In this document: positions 20,697-32,700 of the stretch, one piece after another
How the letters are laid out: the number at the start of each line of letters is the position of its first letter
Position numbering within the stretch: position 1 is the stretch's first letter
Source of the DNA: Skeletonema tropicum
Lineage: Eukaryota > Bacillariophyta > Thalassiosirophyceae > Thalassiosirales > Thalassiosiraceae
DNA length: 64,000 nucleotides
Direction: 5' to 3'
NCBI GenBank assembly: GCA_037178625.1
Contig: CM074131.1
Span: 2,728,001-2,792,000 of the forward strand
Notes under the pieces: generated by a model
Database searches by the model: none
What the model saw: only the letters and a program-made list of their open reading frames with translations
What the model was told of the DNA's origin: nothing
Program-made: the position numbers and the translations under genes

Positions 20697-21062
20697 GATT
20701 TATATAGTGTCGGCGGAGATTAGCTGTATATCTGTGTTATATCTCTTACTCCTGTATTATATCTCTTACTCGGGCAGCAGCTATGGACTATGGAAATGAA
20801 TAAGCGCGCTAATGAACGTCTAGTGTTGAGTAGAGCATTTTCTTTGAATTTGATTTTTTACGTTGGCTACGTAGGAACTCAATAGGTGTCATGATTTTTG
20901 TCGGGCGGCTAAAATTTCGTTCCGTGGACACATCTTGAACGTTCTCAATGAAGACGAATGTCATGCGCTCCCCAGCAACACGAACAGCATCATAGACTTG
21001 CTAGATTGCAAATACAGATACACAGATCAACTCAAATTATCTTCGTCGACACTATATAAATC
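20697..21062. promoter_or_regulatory. divergent intergenic region of duplicated pair
   Basis: 366 bp between the two inverted gene copies. The 15-20 bp next to each ATG are mirror images (CGACACTATATAAATC before both starts); the rest differs. A TATATAA lies only about 5 bp from each ATG, too close to act as a normal TATA box if that ATG is used. A 20-bp duplication, TATATCTCTTACTC, is present near 20740-20780. Confidence 0.4.
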
Positions 21063-22700
21063 ATGACTGCAGCGCGTCGTCGGTACTCGCGTTGGTATAT
21101 ATGCATTCTTCTATTGTGTTTCTGTCATCACAAAATATGCGCTATTGATGCGTCTGATGCACAACCCAAACAAAGAACAAATTCATTAGCAGAGGATGAT
21201 CTGAAGCCCAGAAAGCTGATCATGAGAGGCCAGAACTCGCAGCCAGCAGACCGTGCGATGAACAAGGACAAAATGACCGCGAAACAGATTGCAAAAGTGA
21301 ACCGAGCTAGATAGGAAGAGGATGCAGATGATGGCGAGAAGGAAGAAAAAGGAAAGCATAGAACGCAACAAGATGCGTACAAACAGAGGCAGAATCAAAC
21401 CTGCAATATGACTGGCAGCCGAACGCGAATCTAACTCCTAAGAAGGGACAGCCCGTCGGATATGGATAAAGATCGATACGGTCCACCTCCTGTGAATGCA
21501 GATGGCCCACCTCCTCCAATGAGACCACCGCCGCCAATGTGGGAAGGAACTGGCTATAGACCACCACCACCACCACCACTTGATCGACCTCCTCCGCCGC
21601 CACATGATGATATGATGGAGCCATCGTCAGCGAGTGGGTCGAAAGCAAGCAAAGTGGACGGCAACGGTAGCGGTAATAAACCTCCCATCATGCCTGGGAA
21701 ACCGCCTCAAAGGCCATTCCCTCCATCAGGCAAACCTTATCCGCCTCATTACCCTCCTGGTAGACCAATATGGTCCCCTACATACATGCCAACAAAGGAA
21801 CCGGAGGTGGAGGGAGAAGGAGTTCAAATAACGGTCGAAGGGTTGTTGAACACTTACGGACTAGGGTTCCCTTTGTCTAGTGAAGGGTATGATGCAATGG
21901 TGACTGTATTTGATCTTACAATTCATGAATCTTCCAGCACCTCTCTTGATGATAACCAAATGGTGATACAAGTAAAAATTCTTGAAATTGAAGGGATCAC
22001 CTCCCAGTTTTTAGGAGGCTCGCACCGGGAGCTTCAGTACTTCGACAGCAATAGTTTTCAATGTACAATTGTTGAACAAAAGCAATGCTGCGAGCGAGGA
22101 CCGCCGCCAGGTTCTGAAAACCCGGCTCAATTTTGTGAAAGCATGGGCTGCAATATCAATGACTGTCGAAGAATTCGTTTTGACATCATCGCCGAGCAGT
22201 TCTCTCGTAGTAGCAAACTTCAGCCGCAGAGTGAAGTGGACGAACTTTCCACTGCAATTACAGAATCCATTACACAGCAAATAAATAGTGGAGCATTTAC
22301 GTTTCAGCTGAGAGAAAATGGAGGCCAGTGTGGCGATTCGTGCTCACAAGCTTTCTCTACAGTTGCAGCGACCAGCGCAGTATTTGCACCCCCTACTGAC
22401 ATCAACATCATTATTAGAACAGCGACGCCGACGCCACGACCGACGCGGAAGGTCAGGGAGAAGGTAAAAGACTCGCAGAAGAGGGGGTTTGGTATGAGCG
22501 ACTCTCATTCGTATGGTCGAGGAGGCGGTGGTGGCTACAATGATGGGTACAACAAATGGGGAAGTGGTGGCCATTATGATACTAGAGGGCATGATAGAGG
22601 ACATCGCTACGGTGATAGAAGAGGAGGTGGTCATTATGGTGGTGGCGGCGGCGGTTATCATCGAAACGACAGAGGACATGGTGGTGGAAGAAACGATTGA
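21063..22700 (+). pseudogene. frame-broken inverted copy of the PT-repeat gene
   Basis: The first ~720 bp are nearly identical to the gene at 18243-20696 in opposite orientation: same signal peptide, basic segment and polyproline block. Relative to that copy there are three one-base insertions (near 21308, 21402 and 21453). They give in-frame TAG 21312, then TGA 21409 and TAA 21467 in the successively shifted frames. Together they add three bases, so the original frame returns and stays open for over 1.2 kb. The middle domain then diverges strongly (about half the residues differ) but keeps the Cys pattern. The end is a Gly/His/Arg-rich tail instead of PT repeats. It may be a pseudogene, a gene with consensus errors, or one read by +1 shifts. 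Confidence 0.6.
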
Positions 22701-23132
22701 GATTAGGTCGTTGGTAAATCGTGCTTTGTTCTGTAAATCGTGCTTTGTTCTTCCTACTCTCGAGAGTATTCGTACCGAAGTATATGAAATGCATTTGTCT
22801 TAAATCAACTATTAATACTCAAATTTCCTATTGGAATACCAATATCAGCTCGTTATCTCTTCCGCTAATGCAACGGCATGAGTGCAAGAGAGAGCTAGCA
22901 TCTCCCGCTTACATTTTCTATTGAATTTCACCTCTGTAGCGTCATTTCCCTCGCTGACCGTGCCTGTTGCCACCATAAGACGATGGTAGTCTGGTTAAAT
23001 TTAATCCCGCAAATTTCTACAGAATGGCTTACGTAGGAATTCATATAGAATGTAGCGCTCAACTCTCATCTTTAACTACTTCACTACTTGATTGAGACAA
23101 TTGTGAAATACATTAGCTCCTACTTTGGTACT

Positions 23133-23534
23133 ACCCAACGTTGAGACCGACCCTCTACCGACCCTCTACCCAAAACTGAGTGTGAGTACAACACTGACCT
23201 TTCATCTTGGTTTTCTCTATCCGCGTTTCTAATTCGTATCTTGCATCTTTTTTACGATACAGCCCACTCTCAGTTACAATTTTACTACCAACTCTCAGTC
23301 CAGCCTTGGCACCCACTCTTTCTCCTGTGAGTTTCCAATCTCTCGCAAGTCAACCCCTGAACTTTTTGCTGTAACTAACTAATCTGTGTCCTCATTCTTT
23401 CATGGTGTGTATTCAAAGACAATAACCCAACAAACTACCCTACTGTCAGTCCTACAATCAGCCCCACAAATTATCCTACAATCAGTCCCACGAATTATCC
23501 TACAATCAGTCCAACAAAATACCCCACACTATAA
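23133..23534 (+). pseudogene. PT-repeat exon remnants
   Basis: Downstream of the inverted copy are pieces that mirror the small 3' exons of the left gene. One PT-like piece lies near 23135. A second, at 23263-23326, starts after CAG, encodes PTLS..PTLSPALAPTLSP and ends at GTGAGT. A final stretch at 23424-23534 encodes PTNYPTVSPTISPTNYPT and ends in TAA. The distance from gene start (about 2.47 kb) equals that of the left gene (2.45 kb), so the whole gene was duplicated, tail exons included. Whether they are still spliced to 21063-22450 is unknown. Confidence 0.5.
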
Positions 23535-23823
23535 GTCCAACAGAATGAGAGCATGCACACAAAAGTGGAAAGTAGATGATATGGTCTGATATTTGTTCTT
23601 CGAAGAAAATTTATTAGATGAGTACATTATCATAGAATGTATAATAGCACATGTAATTCATTAAGTGTAGATAATGAGTGAGATTATGAGCACATTACTT
23701 TATTTGATGTGATCCAGGTCTCTTCTCAACATGCTGACATGCTTTGTTTGGGGAGGCAATGGAATTTGTGACAATTCTAACTTTATATCAACCACTTCAG
23801 CAACACTCTTCTAATCAGAGGCA

Positions 23824-24172
23824 ATGAATGCACCACACAATTGGACACTGGCAAAGAGAAGGAGGAGACCATGTAGAATAAAGCAGGCTGTCAGAAGTAG
23901 GCATATTGTGACTCAGGAACAGGAACCATTTCCCTATCTTGGCATGGAAATGTACTGGAGCAACGAAGAACAACAGTGCAGAATTTTCTCAAACCAAACC
24001 AAGTACGTGCATACCAAAGCAACGTTTAACTTCAGTCCACAAGGACAACGAAAACAAACCGCTCAATGATCTCTACCGAGAGCAAATCACAGCAGAACCA
24101 GCCTTCCTGTACCACAAGTCTAACCAACTTCGAAAGATGTTGATAAAAGCTCGAAGAAGACACGACAAGTAA
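23824..24172 (+). pseudogene. possible reverse-transcriptase fragment
   Basis: Two overlapping frames together give a segment with FPYLGMEMYWSNEEQQ followed by a basic stretch. This resembles the FLDMEM.WS motif of non-LTR or related reverse transcriptases common in algal genomes. There is no start, no complete domain and the frame is broken. It adjoins the satellite array. Identification is tentative. Confidence 0.3.
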
Positions 24173-24250
24173 AGCTCAATTGAGGAGGACGGAAACCTAA
24201 CGAGACAACAGAAGGCCATGAAAGCTGCTCAGTCGGAAAGCTCAAAAAGA

Positions 24251-25890
24251 AGCGATGCTACAGTCTCGTAGCTGATATGAGAGGTCCAGTATGGGCCAGC
24301 TAGCAGCACCACAATGAACCCTGTCATAATCTACCGTCGTCAATACGCGTATGAGCCGCTTCTAGTGGCCCTTTATAGTCGGTGGCGATACTAGACAAGC
24401 ACATTAGCTCTGCTCAGACAATCAGCGTACGTAGAAGCGATGCTACAGTCTCGTAGCTGATATGAGAGGTCCAGGTCAGGCTGGCCGGCAGCACCACAAT
24501 GAACCAAATCGTATCAATCGTCGTCAATACGCGTATGAGCCGCTTCTAGTGGCCCGTTATAGTCGGTCGGCGATACTAGACAAGCACATTAGCACTGCTC
24601 AGACAATCAGCGTACGTAGAAGCGATGCTACAGTCTCGTAGCTGATATGAGAGGTCCAGGTCAGGCTGGCCGGAAGCACCACAATGAACCAAATCGTATC
24701 AATCGTCGTCAATACGCGTATGAGCCGCTTCTAGTGGCCCATAATAGTCGGTCGGCGATACCTAGCAAGTACATTAGCACTGCTCAGACAATCAGCGTAC
24801 GTAGAAGCGATGCTACAGTCTCGTAGCTGATATGAGAGGTCCAGGTCAGGCTGGCCGGCAGCACCACAATGAACCAAATCGTATCAATCGTCGTCAATAC
24901 GCGTATGAGCCGCTTCTAGTGGCCCATTATAGTCGGTGGCGATACTAGAAAAGCACATTAGCTCTGCTCAGACAATAGCGATGCTACAGTCTCGTAGCTG
25001 ATATGATTTATTTATTGATATGAGAGGTCCAGGTCAGACTGGCCGGCAGCACCACAATGAACGAAATCGTATCAATCGTCGTCAATACGCTTATGAGCCG
25101 CTTCTAGCGGCCCATTATAGTCGGTCGGCGATACCTAGCAAGCACATTAGCTCTGCTCAGACAATCAGCGTACGTAGAAGCGATGCTACAGTCTCGTAAC
25201 TGATATGAGAGGTCCGGGTCAGGCTGGCTGGCCGGCAGCACCACAATGAACCAAATCGTATCAATCGTCGTCAATATGCGTATGAGCCGCTTCTAGCGGC
25301 CCATTATAGTCGGTCGGCGATACTAGACAAGCACATTAGCACTGCTCAGACAATCAGCGTACGTAGAAGCGATGCTACAGTCTCGTAGCTGATATGAGAG
25401 GTCCAGGTCAGGCTGGCCGGCAGCACCACAATGAACCAAATCGTATCAATTGTCGTCAATACGCTTATGAGCCGCTTCTAGTGGCCCTTTAAAGTCGGTG
25501 GCGATACCTAGCAAGCACATTAGCACTGCTCAGACAATCAGCGTACGTATAAGCGATGCTACAGTCTCGTAGCTGATATGAGAGGTCCAGGTCAGGCTGG
25601 CCGGCAGCACCACAATGAACCAAATCGTATCAATCGTCGTCAATATGCGTATGAGCCGCTTCTAGCGGCCCATTATAGTCGGTCGGCGATACTAGACAAG
25701 CACATTAGCACTGCTCAGACAATCAGCGTACGTAGAAGCGATGCTACAGTCTCGTAGCTGATATGAGAGGTCCAGGTCAGGCTGGCCGGCAGCACCACAA
25801 TGAACCAAATCGTATCAATCGTCGTCAATACGCTTATGAGCCGCTTTTAGCGGCCCATTATAGTCGTTGGCGATACTAGACAAGCACTTT
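24251..25890. repeat. 185-bp satellite, nine copies
   Basis: Units begin with AGCGATGCTACAGTCTCGTAG at 24251, 24436, 24621, 24806, 24977, 25179, 25368, 25552 and 25737. The period is 184-189 bp except for a 13-bp deletion in one unit and a short TTTATTTATTGATATGAG insertion near 25005. Each unit has a small dyad, GCCGCTTCTAGCGGC or its variant. Identity between units is well over 90%. No coding frame runs through the array. Confidence 0.92.
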
Positions 25891-26403
25891 AACAAAAGAT
25901 GCTTTATCCTTATTTTGAGCAGAGTTTTATTTTCGTGTTAGGCACTTGTGTAGATTTCGTTGTCCAAATTATCAAAGGCAGTTTGATGGTGAACATCCTT
26001 AGATTGAAAAGTGGAAGATCATCATTGATTTGAACTCTTTCTCTCAGTATCTTCCATGTTCTTTTCTAGAAGAGTTGAGCATGAACAAAAAGATATTTAA
26101 AATTCAGGATATTTCAGTTTCAGGGAATCTTTTCACAATAGGTACACTCCCCTCATTGGTCTCCGAAACGATTCTATGGTTTGAACCGAGTATGCAGACC
26201 CCTCCTACAACATCATATCTAACTCCCTCCCTCTTGGTTTCAGTCGAATCGGGCAAGAACTTGTCCAGAACGGCAGATAGAATATTCAGGACATCTTAAG
26301 GTTCAGACTCGCATCTTAAGGTACAGACTAGTTTTAGACTGGTATACGATTCTAAAAACATTACAACTTTGAAGACAAGTGAAGTGCAGCAATCTTTCTA
26401 CGC
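25891..26403. other. intergenic
   Basis: About 500 bp between the satellite and the 3' end of the small HSP gene. One 89-codon plus-strand frame (26030-26299) has no motif and is not called. Confidence 0.4.
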
Positions 26404-27228
26404 TCAGGGGAAATCGTTATCATCTAGATCAGTCACTGATTCGTCAGCTTCACGGGCAGGCTTTACTTCCTGCTCGTTTTTCTGCTCAAAAGTCTCAGCC
26501 TCGGCCTTCACTTCAGTATCTGTGACAGCAACTTCGTCTTCTTCGCTCTCTTGGGCTTCAACAACCTCATTTTGTTCTGCGTCGCTGCTGCTGTTATCCA
26601 CAACGTCGATCCTGCGAACACTATCCTTGATTTCCTCGAACTTGGGAGCAATAATCGTGAGAACCCCGTTGTCAAACTCAGCTGCCACTCCACTGATATC
26701 CAAACTTCGATCCAATGTGAATGACTTATCAAACTTAGAGTGGACAGAGAGGCCTTCATTCTCAAGCTTTGTTTCTCCAGAAATCCTCAATGTGCGATTG
26801 TCTTCATCAAGATCGAGCTTGACATCAGATGCTTTGGTACCTGGTACAGTCACGACCATCTTGATTTGCTTTTCATCTTGAGTAATACTGTAGGTATTTA
26901 CAGGTCGCTTGGGTGCAATTGCTGTAGAAGGTTGTCCTGCAAGAAGATAAGATGGTGTATTCCTACGTTGAAAAGGTGAGGAGTGGAAGAACATGTCATT
27001 GACATCTCCAAACATGGAGTCGAATAGTTCGTCAACGTCCTCCATCATTCTACCAATGTCGCTGGGAAAGTAGGACTGCATTGAAAGGGCAGAGGGTGAT
27101 GCCCTCCTGACGGCTCGTGTTGGAAAGACATGGCGATAGGTGATACGATACGCATCAGTAGATGCTGTCATTGCAAGAAGTCTGGTAAGGAAGGCGGTTG
27201 CAATTGCCATCTTGGAAGAAGTAATCAT
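26404..27228 (-). CDS. small heat-shock protein HSP20, organelle/secretory leader (274 aa)
   Basis: An ATP-independent chaperone that holds unfolding proteins. The alpha-crystallin domain spans roughly residues 110-200 of the ATG-based frame, with VPGTKASDVKLDLDEDNRTLRISGE and the closing AAEFDNGVLTIIAPK (the A..GVL signature). The N-terminus MITSSKMAIATAFLTRLLAM is hydrophobic and followed by a basic Ser/Arg stretch, suggesting import into an organelle. The C-terminal ~60 residues are acidic, and no IXI motif is obvious. The start is ATG 27226-27228; the ten codons before it begin with TTG. Single exon. Confidence 0.87.
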   Translation of the reverse strand: MITSSKMAIATAFLTRLLAMTASTDAYRITYRHVFPTRAVRRASPSALSMQSYFPSDIGRMMEDVDELFDSMFGDVNDMFFHSSPFQRRNTPSYLLAGQPSTAIAPKRPVNTYSITQDEKQIKMVVTVPGTKASDVKLDLDEDNRTLRISGETKLENEGLSVHSKFDKSFTLDRSLDISGVAAEFDNGVLTIIAPKFEEIKDSVRRIDVVDNSSSDAEQNEVVEAQESEEDEVAVTDTEVKAEAETFEQKNEQEVKPAREADESVTDLDDNDFP

Positions 27229-27693
27229 TTTGAGAGTTGAGCTAGTGCTTTGGTACAATTGTTTGCGTAGAGCAATGCTTTATTTCTGTTTCACGTTGAC
27301 TAAAGACAAATTTTATGAGCAAAAGAATAGTTCAAAAGATGAGGCAAAATGATGTAAGACTTGTGCACGATTGAGCGGAAGATCTCGTTCGAAGATAATT
27401 CCACGCTGGAAATGAGACTCGACTCGATGCGCATGTCAAGATCCCATTGCTTGTATTGTCGACAAGTAACCTGTAACATCCACCTCCAATACGCATCAAC
27501 ATCTCGGAATAACCATGGCGAGACCATGGCGCAGGAACTCCACTAACAAAAATTCCAATCTAGGGATCTGAGCCTTTAATAGTAACGCAGCTCCGACAGA
27601 AGTGCTGATATCACCATATGGAAATTGCAACATTACTACATAACAACATACATAATGGACTCCACATCAAGCAAAAATGGGAGTAACTCGGCC
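27229..27693. promoter_or_regulatory. upstream region of small HSP gene
   Basis: TTC/GAA trimers cluster at 27388-27413 (TTCGAAGATAATTCC, then GAA ten bases on), a loose match to heat-shock elements. Spacing is imperfect, so regulation by heat-shock factor is only a suggestion. Confidence 0.25.
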
Positions 27694-28087
27694 CTACCAC
27701 TGCAAGATATTCCAACATCCGAGACAGATCTTCAATAAAATGAGCTCCACGACATCAACATCTTCAGTGGAGTAGGCTCGGCTGCACATCTCTGCGAACA
27801 GATCACTTCTAGGCGACAATAATTGATCTCGGTGGCAACATACAATGTCGTGTTGTGCAACTTTGAGAAGCTGAAGCTTACCATGTTTCAAGAGCACATC
27901 GGAAACAGCTCTTGGTTCCCACAGCGTTGACATTGGCGGAGTTGAAGATACTTTTGCATGCTGTGGAGGTAAAGAGGAATCGATTGTCCATCTCAATTTC
28001 AACCACAGATGACAGTGGTCGACAGAGTGGTAGCACCAGTTGACCAAACTCTATCAAATACCGCCTTTGCGCACTTCTTTCAGCCAT
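27694..28087 (-). CDS. hypothetical protein, one frame break
   Basis: I do not recognise this product. The frame from ATG 28085-28087 (MAERSAQRRYLIEFGQL) stays open to a TAA at 27878-27880. The +1 frame then continues directly (KLQLLKVAQHDIVCCHRD..) to a stop at 27694, giving about 131 residues if joined. Both halves look protein-like, with alternating hydrophobic residues and several Cys. It could be a spliced or decayed gene. Confidence 0.35.
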
Positions 28088-29758
28088 AATACGTCTTGTA
28101 GAATCGTTTTCAACACTCCATGATCTGGTGGGACGCTCTGGTAACAGGTCTTAATTGATCCGTGTCAAGAAGTTGGAAAATTGATCTCATTTCCTCTCGC
28201 TCAAGACCTCCGCATAGGAATCCGAACATGCCGAACTTATCCATCATCACCCCTACACTTGTACCGCACATCATCCCACCGAAAATTTCCGCAACCGCTG
28301 ATCTGTTAAGTATCTTAACGCCATCCTTCCTGCATGAGAAGGTGGTGACCTGCTCTCTCTCTCATGACGACGAGGATTTCAGCCACGACCACTGCGTCTC
28401 TGGATAGCCTCTTTCCTATCGGCTGTAATGCTATTATTCAATGGTGGAATGATTAGGCCGATTTAATACACAACAACATACAAGATGCCTCTCTGCTTGC
28501 CATCCTCGTGTGCATTAATGTGCCCGCCCTTGGTAGAGCCCTCTATCTATCTTCGATCTTGCTCATGACACTGAATTGAAAGAGCGCAAAGGCCGTATGC
28601 GATTTAAAGAGGAACTAATGAAGTTAAGTTTGTTGCATGTTTGACTTATTCTTTCACCTCATGTTGCATGCTTAGGTATTAGATCCGGCGTTCCACTCAG
28701 AGCAATTCAGTCCAGTCATTGCAGCAGTACTTAGAGTCATTCCACTCAACTGGATGCAGTTCTCTCCACAGCACAGTCGCAACGAGCACACCACTCCCAC
28801 ATTAGAATAGTAAGCCAGCCTTCATTAACAAAGATTCGTCAGGTTATCTAGCCTTTGCGCCAAGGCATTGTGGGGTCCCCTTCTAATTCTGAGGATATCA
28901 TCCCCAATCCCCAAATAATAATTAACACCACACCCACATGCTCGGCCAATTATTTGAACCAGTGTGTCAACTTGTATGAGTAGGTATATTTAGCAATAAT
29001 TCGCACCCCCCGAATCAAGAATCAGTTGATAGTAACGCGTCGATGATCATCGAGTCGAGCGGAAGAGGAGTAGAAGACGAATAAATGAACATGGAAAATA
29101 GAAGCAATAGCACGATATTCGGCCGTGCCACAGCCGTTCGCTGCCAATTGCTGGCAAACGAATGAAACCAAACCACCCCGCACCCCGAATGTATCACGAG
29201 GTGTTAGAGAAGGGAGAGAGGTGGTTATAGTTCTGGTTGTTTTGTTAACGGTGTCTACTAAGCCTCTCTCTAGATGTGATTTGCTGGTAGGAGTAGGAGT
29301 AACTGGTAACAATATTTGGATATCGCTCAGGCGTGACTGAGTGTGACCGTCAAGCTACGCGGTGATAATGAAAAGGCTGACTAAGTGTGACGATAATGAA
29401 AAGGCTGACTAAGTGTGACGAGTGTGTGTCACACTCGGCGAGTGTGACTTCGAGTGTACTTAGCGTGACTCGTGAAGCCTCGCTGTGCTCAGCCGAGTGT
29501 GACTGAGTGTGAGCGAGTGTGACTACGAGTGTAAGTGAGTGTGACTTCGAGTGTGTCACGCGTGATCAGTTCAGTGAAAGTATTTCATGCGAAGGTTGTC
29601 TCCGATATCTCCTTATTATCGCGGTGGAATCGGAATAGTTGAATAGCCGGCTAGAGCCAGGATGAGCAATTATGTGGAAATGGCTAAAGTAAGTATATCC
29701 TATCAAGATAGTAAGCAGGCACGAGGCGTGAGTGTATTCAAATAGTATGCATTAGAAG
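28088..29758. other. 1.7-kb gene-free stretch
   Basis: Only short shadow frames on both strands. It contains the stutter repeat at 29336-29575; nothing else could be supported. Confidence 0.45.
29336..29575. repeat. GAGTGTGAC-type stutter repeat
   Basis: Many imperfect copies of GAGTGTGACT/TTCGAGTGT, plus a 30-bp direct duplication (GATAATGAAAAGGCTGACTAAGTGTGAC at about 29361 and 29392). Low complexity, no coding potential. Confidence 0.7.
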
Positions 29759-32700
29759 CTAATTGTTACCGAATATCCTTCGTTCGTCTTCATGCTTTGA
29801 TGAGTCAAGTGATGAGTCAAGCCTGCTAAATTGTTGAGGCTGAGACTGTTCCCAATTATTGAGAGAGCCCCACGTCTGCTGGGATGTCGTGTTTAAATTA
29901 CTCAGCAAACCACCCCCAATACCACCGAGAGATGCAAACATGTTGTCTACCATCTGACTATCATCATTGATATTATTTTGCCCAAATGGATTGCCTCCAA
30001 GAGAACCTGTTCCTGGCGCAGTTTGATGAGTGTCTGCAAACAAGGGTGCATCAAATTGAAAATTACGCTGTGTTGTGGTATAAGTAGGGTCTCCTCTGGA
30101 GTTCCAACCATCTCCAAAATTGCTGTTAGACAATCCACTGATTGGAGAGACTTGTACTCTTTCCTGTGGTAGAACATTATGTGATTGCATAGATGACTGA
30201 GCCAACGCATTGGACGACGATTGACTCAAATCCACAGGTAATCCAAACGAACTTGGTTGATGAAGATTGGACGTGTTTGAGACGCTTGCGTGAGGAGGAA
30301 ATTGCGGCAAGATCGATCGGTTTTGACTTGCCCAGCTTTCTGGTGGCTTATTGTGTTGTTGCAAGCTAGACCCAAGAAGTGCCGGAGAGGGAAGTGGTTT
30401 GGCATTGAGCAATGGCGGCTGCGACAGGGGTTGGGAGTCAGTAAACGTACCCAAACCGCTGGGCTGTGAAGGTTGACTATACCCGGGCGGAATCGACTGC
30501 GAGGAAATACCCACTGATTGAGTTGGTTCCTGATAAGATGACAACGAAGTTCCTTGAAACCCTTGTGTTAAGTTCGCGACCGCATTGGAATCCACGCTTA
30601 CATAGCTCTGGCGATTGTTCGCCACATCCAAAGTATTTTGTCTCGTCTTTTCAGAGTTGATTGCATTTCGCAAGAATTGTTCAGCCTTGTTGACATTTAC
30701 AGATTGCCCGTGTATTATAATTTTCGGAGAAACTCCTGACTGATCAACCAGAACACTTGCTCCACTCTCAGCCTGGATGAGGTTGATGATCCCAGCAGCA
30801 ATGAGTTGAGACACGAAATTGGCGTGACAGGTGAACTCTTTCCTTACGTTGTCCGATAACTGAGGCATAATCGATGCAGCTGCAGGTGCCTGCAATGGAG
30901 TATTTGATTGTGATGGAATGGTAAAGGTAGGAGACTGTGTATGAGTGACAGCAGTAGTTTGAGTTTCAGAAGCAGCCCACCCCCGTTTCGAGACGGGTGC
31001 ATCTTGTGTTGCGGTAGGTTTCTGAGCTGGTGCAGATGTCGAGGGTGCGGATGCGATAGCAGCAGCAAATGATGGAGGCTCTTCAGCAGAATCGGTCTTC
31101 TGCACTGGAGTTGCAGCAGCGATCTCGTCACTTGCTGCGTTAAGTTTGGTAGGAGGTGGAGTTGGTGTTGTATTACCTGCGATAGGAGCTTTCGCAACCA
31201 AATCTTTCACCATTCTTACAGCAGAATCTACCGACGCCCGTTTACCACTAACATAGACAACTCGCGCTGCGTCTGGAGACATCGACTCCTGATCTATCCA
31301 GATTTTTGCACCACTTTCTTCCATCATATCCCTGATTCGTTGGCCTCCCTTACCGATGACCCAACCAACAAGTAAAGGTGACATATGCATCACACATTCT
31401 CCACGAGCAGAAGCTGTTGATGTAGGATTTGACGAACCTCCCCTAGTTGACGAAGACGCCGTATTCGATGGGGTTCTAGACACAACTCTCAGCAATGGTT
31501 CCTGCTGGACACTAGAAGATGCGCTCGTTGGATTTGTGCCAGGTGTTGAGGTGGCATGCTTTGCACGAGAGCTGCTTCCCTGCGATACGCTTTTGTTTGC
31601 ATTTCTTGACGACTTCCGCTCATTCTCTACAACGGTAACTCCCGTTTTGTTCACAAAAGGTGGCTCATCTTCCTCAAACAGGGCTGGCTCTTTTGCTTCT
31701 TTTATTCGCTTGAGTGCCTTTTTTGCGGTCTTACGTGCCGCTCCAAGCCCTGGCACACCCCGTAGCTTATCCAAGAAAATTTCCAATCCTTGTTCATCAT
31801 CATTAGACAATAAAATAGCGAGCTCTTTATCGAAGTCGGTACTAGTTTCAACAGGGGGAGCAGGTTCAACAGCCTTTGGCTTATTGATTTTTGGATTAGC
31901 CACGACTCTTTCTTCTGCATCAACTTCCTTCTTATCTTTTTTCTTCGACGCCTTCGTACTTCCTTTTGTTCTACCCACAATCTGCTCAAAATTGATCTCA
32001 TCATCTGAAGAATCCTCATCTGATTCTATACTTGTGCTCTTTGTTGCGGGTATTTTTTTGTCAGTTCTTTTATTTTGTGAAGGTAAACTCACATCCTTTC
32101 CAGCTGTAGATTTGGGTTTTGGTTCCGGTTCAGAAGCTGAGTCCTTCTTCTTTTCTTTCTTCTTTTTCTTCTTCTTCTTTTTACTGACTGCACTGGCATC
32201 TTCTTCATCTAGTTCTGCTAAAAGGGCAGCCGCGGCAGCTTCGGCATCAGCTTCTGCAGCAGCCGCGGCAGCTTCTAACTCTGCCTGCGTCTTGCGATAA
32301 TATCGTTCAGAGGCTGAGTTTGCACGTGCTCGGTTTCTGCCCCCATCATGAGATGCACGCTTCCCTCTTGATCGTTTGCTATCTGCTGTATCACCGTCAA
32401 CGTTACTTGCCATCGCATTGGATGCCGTTTGTAAGACTGCAGCTACTTCGTTCGCCATAGATTGATCAAATGCGCCCATGTTGTCTTTCGAGTCTGAGTT
32501 CGGAGTTCCCGCAGCAGAGTCATTATCTGTCAGAGAGCGCAAAGTGGATGAATATTTCCCACCAATTGTAGACGCATCTCTCCCTGCTTTGTTATTGCCT
32601 GCACTGGACGCATGACTACACGCGGCTGTCCCAGAATGTGATCCACCCCCACCAGCAGATCCAGATGAATTTTCCGAGGGTCCCACAGATGCACCCGATT

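Noticed and set aside
21040..21062. TATATAA as the promoter TATA box
   Set aside because: It lies about five bases before the ATG that starts the signal peptide, too close for usual TATA spacing.
24251..25890. CRISPR-like spaced repeats
   Set aside because: The whole 185-bp unit is repeated without variable spacers; eukaryotic satellite.
31356..32300. 314-codon plus-strand frame
   Set aside because: Antisense of the KH gene; Ser/Phe-rich mirror of Lys/Glu/Ala codons, no motif.
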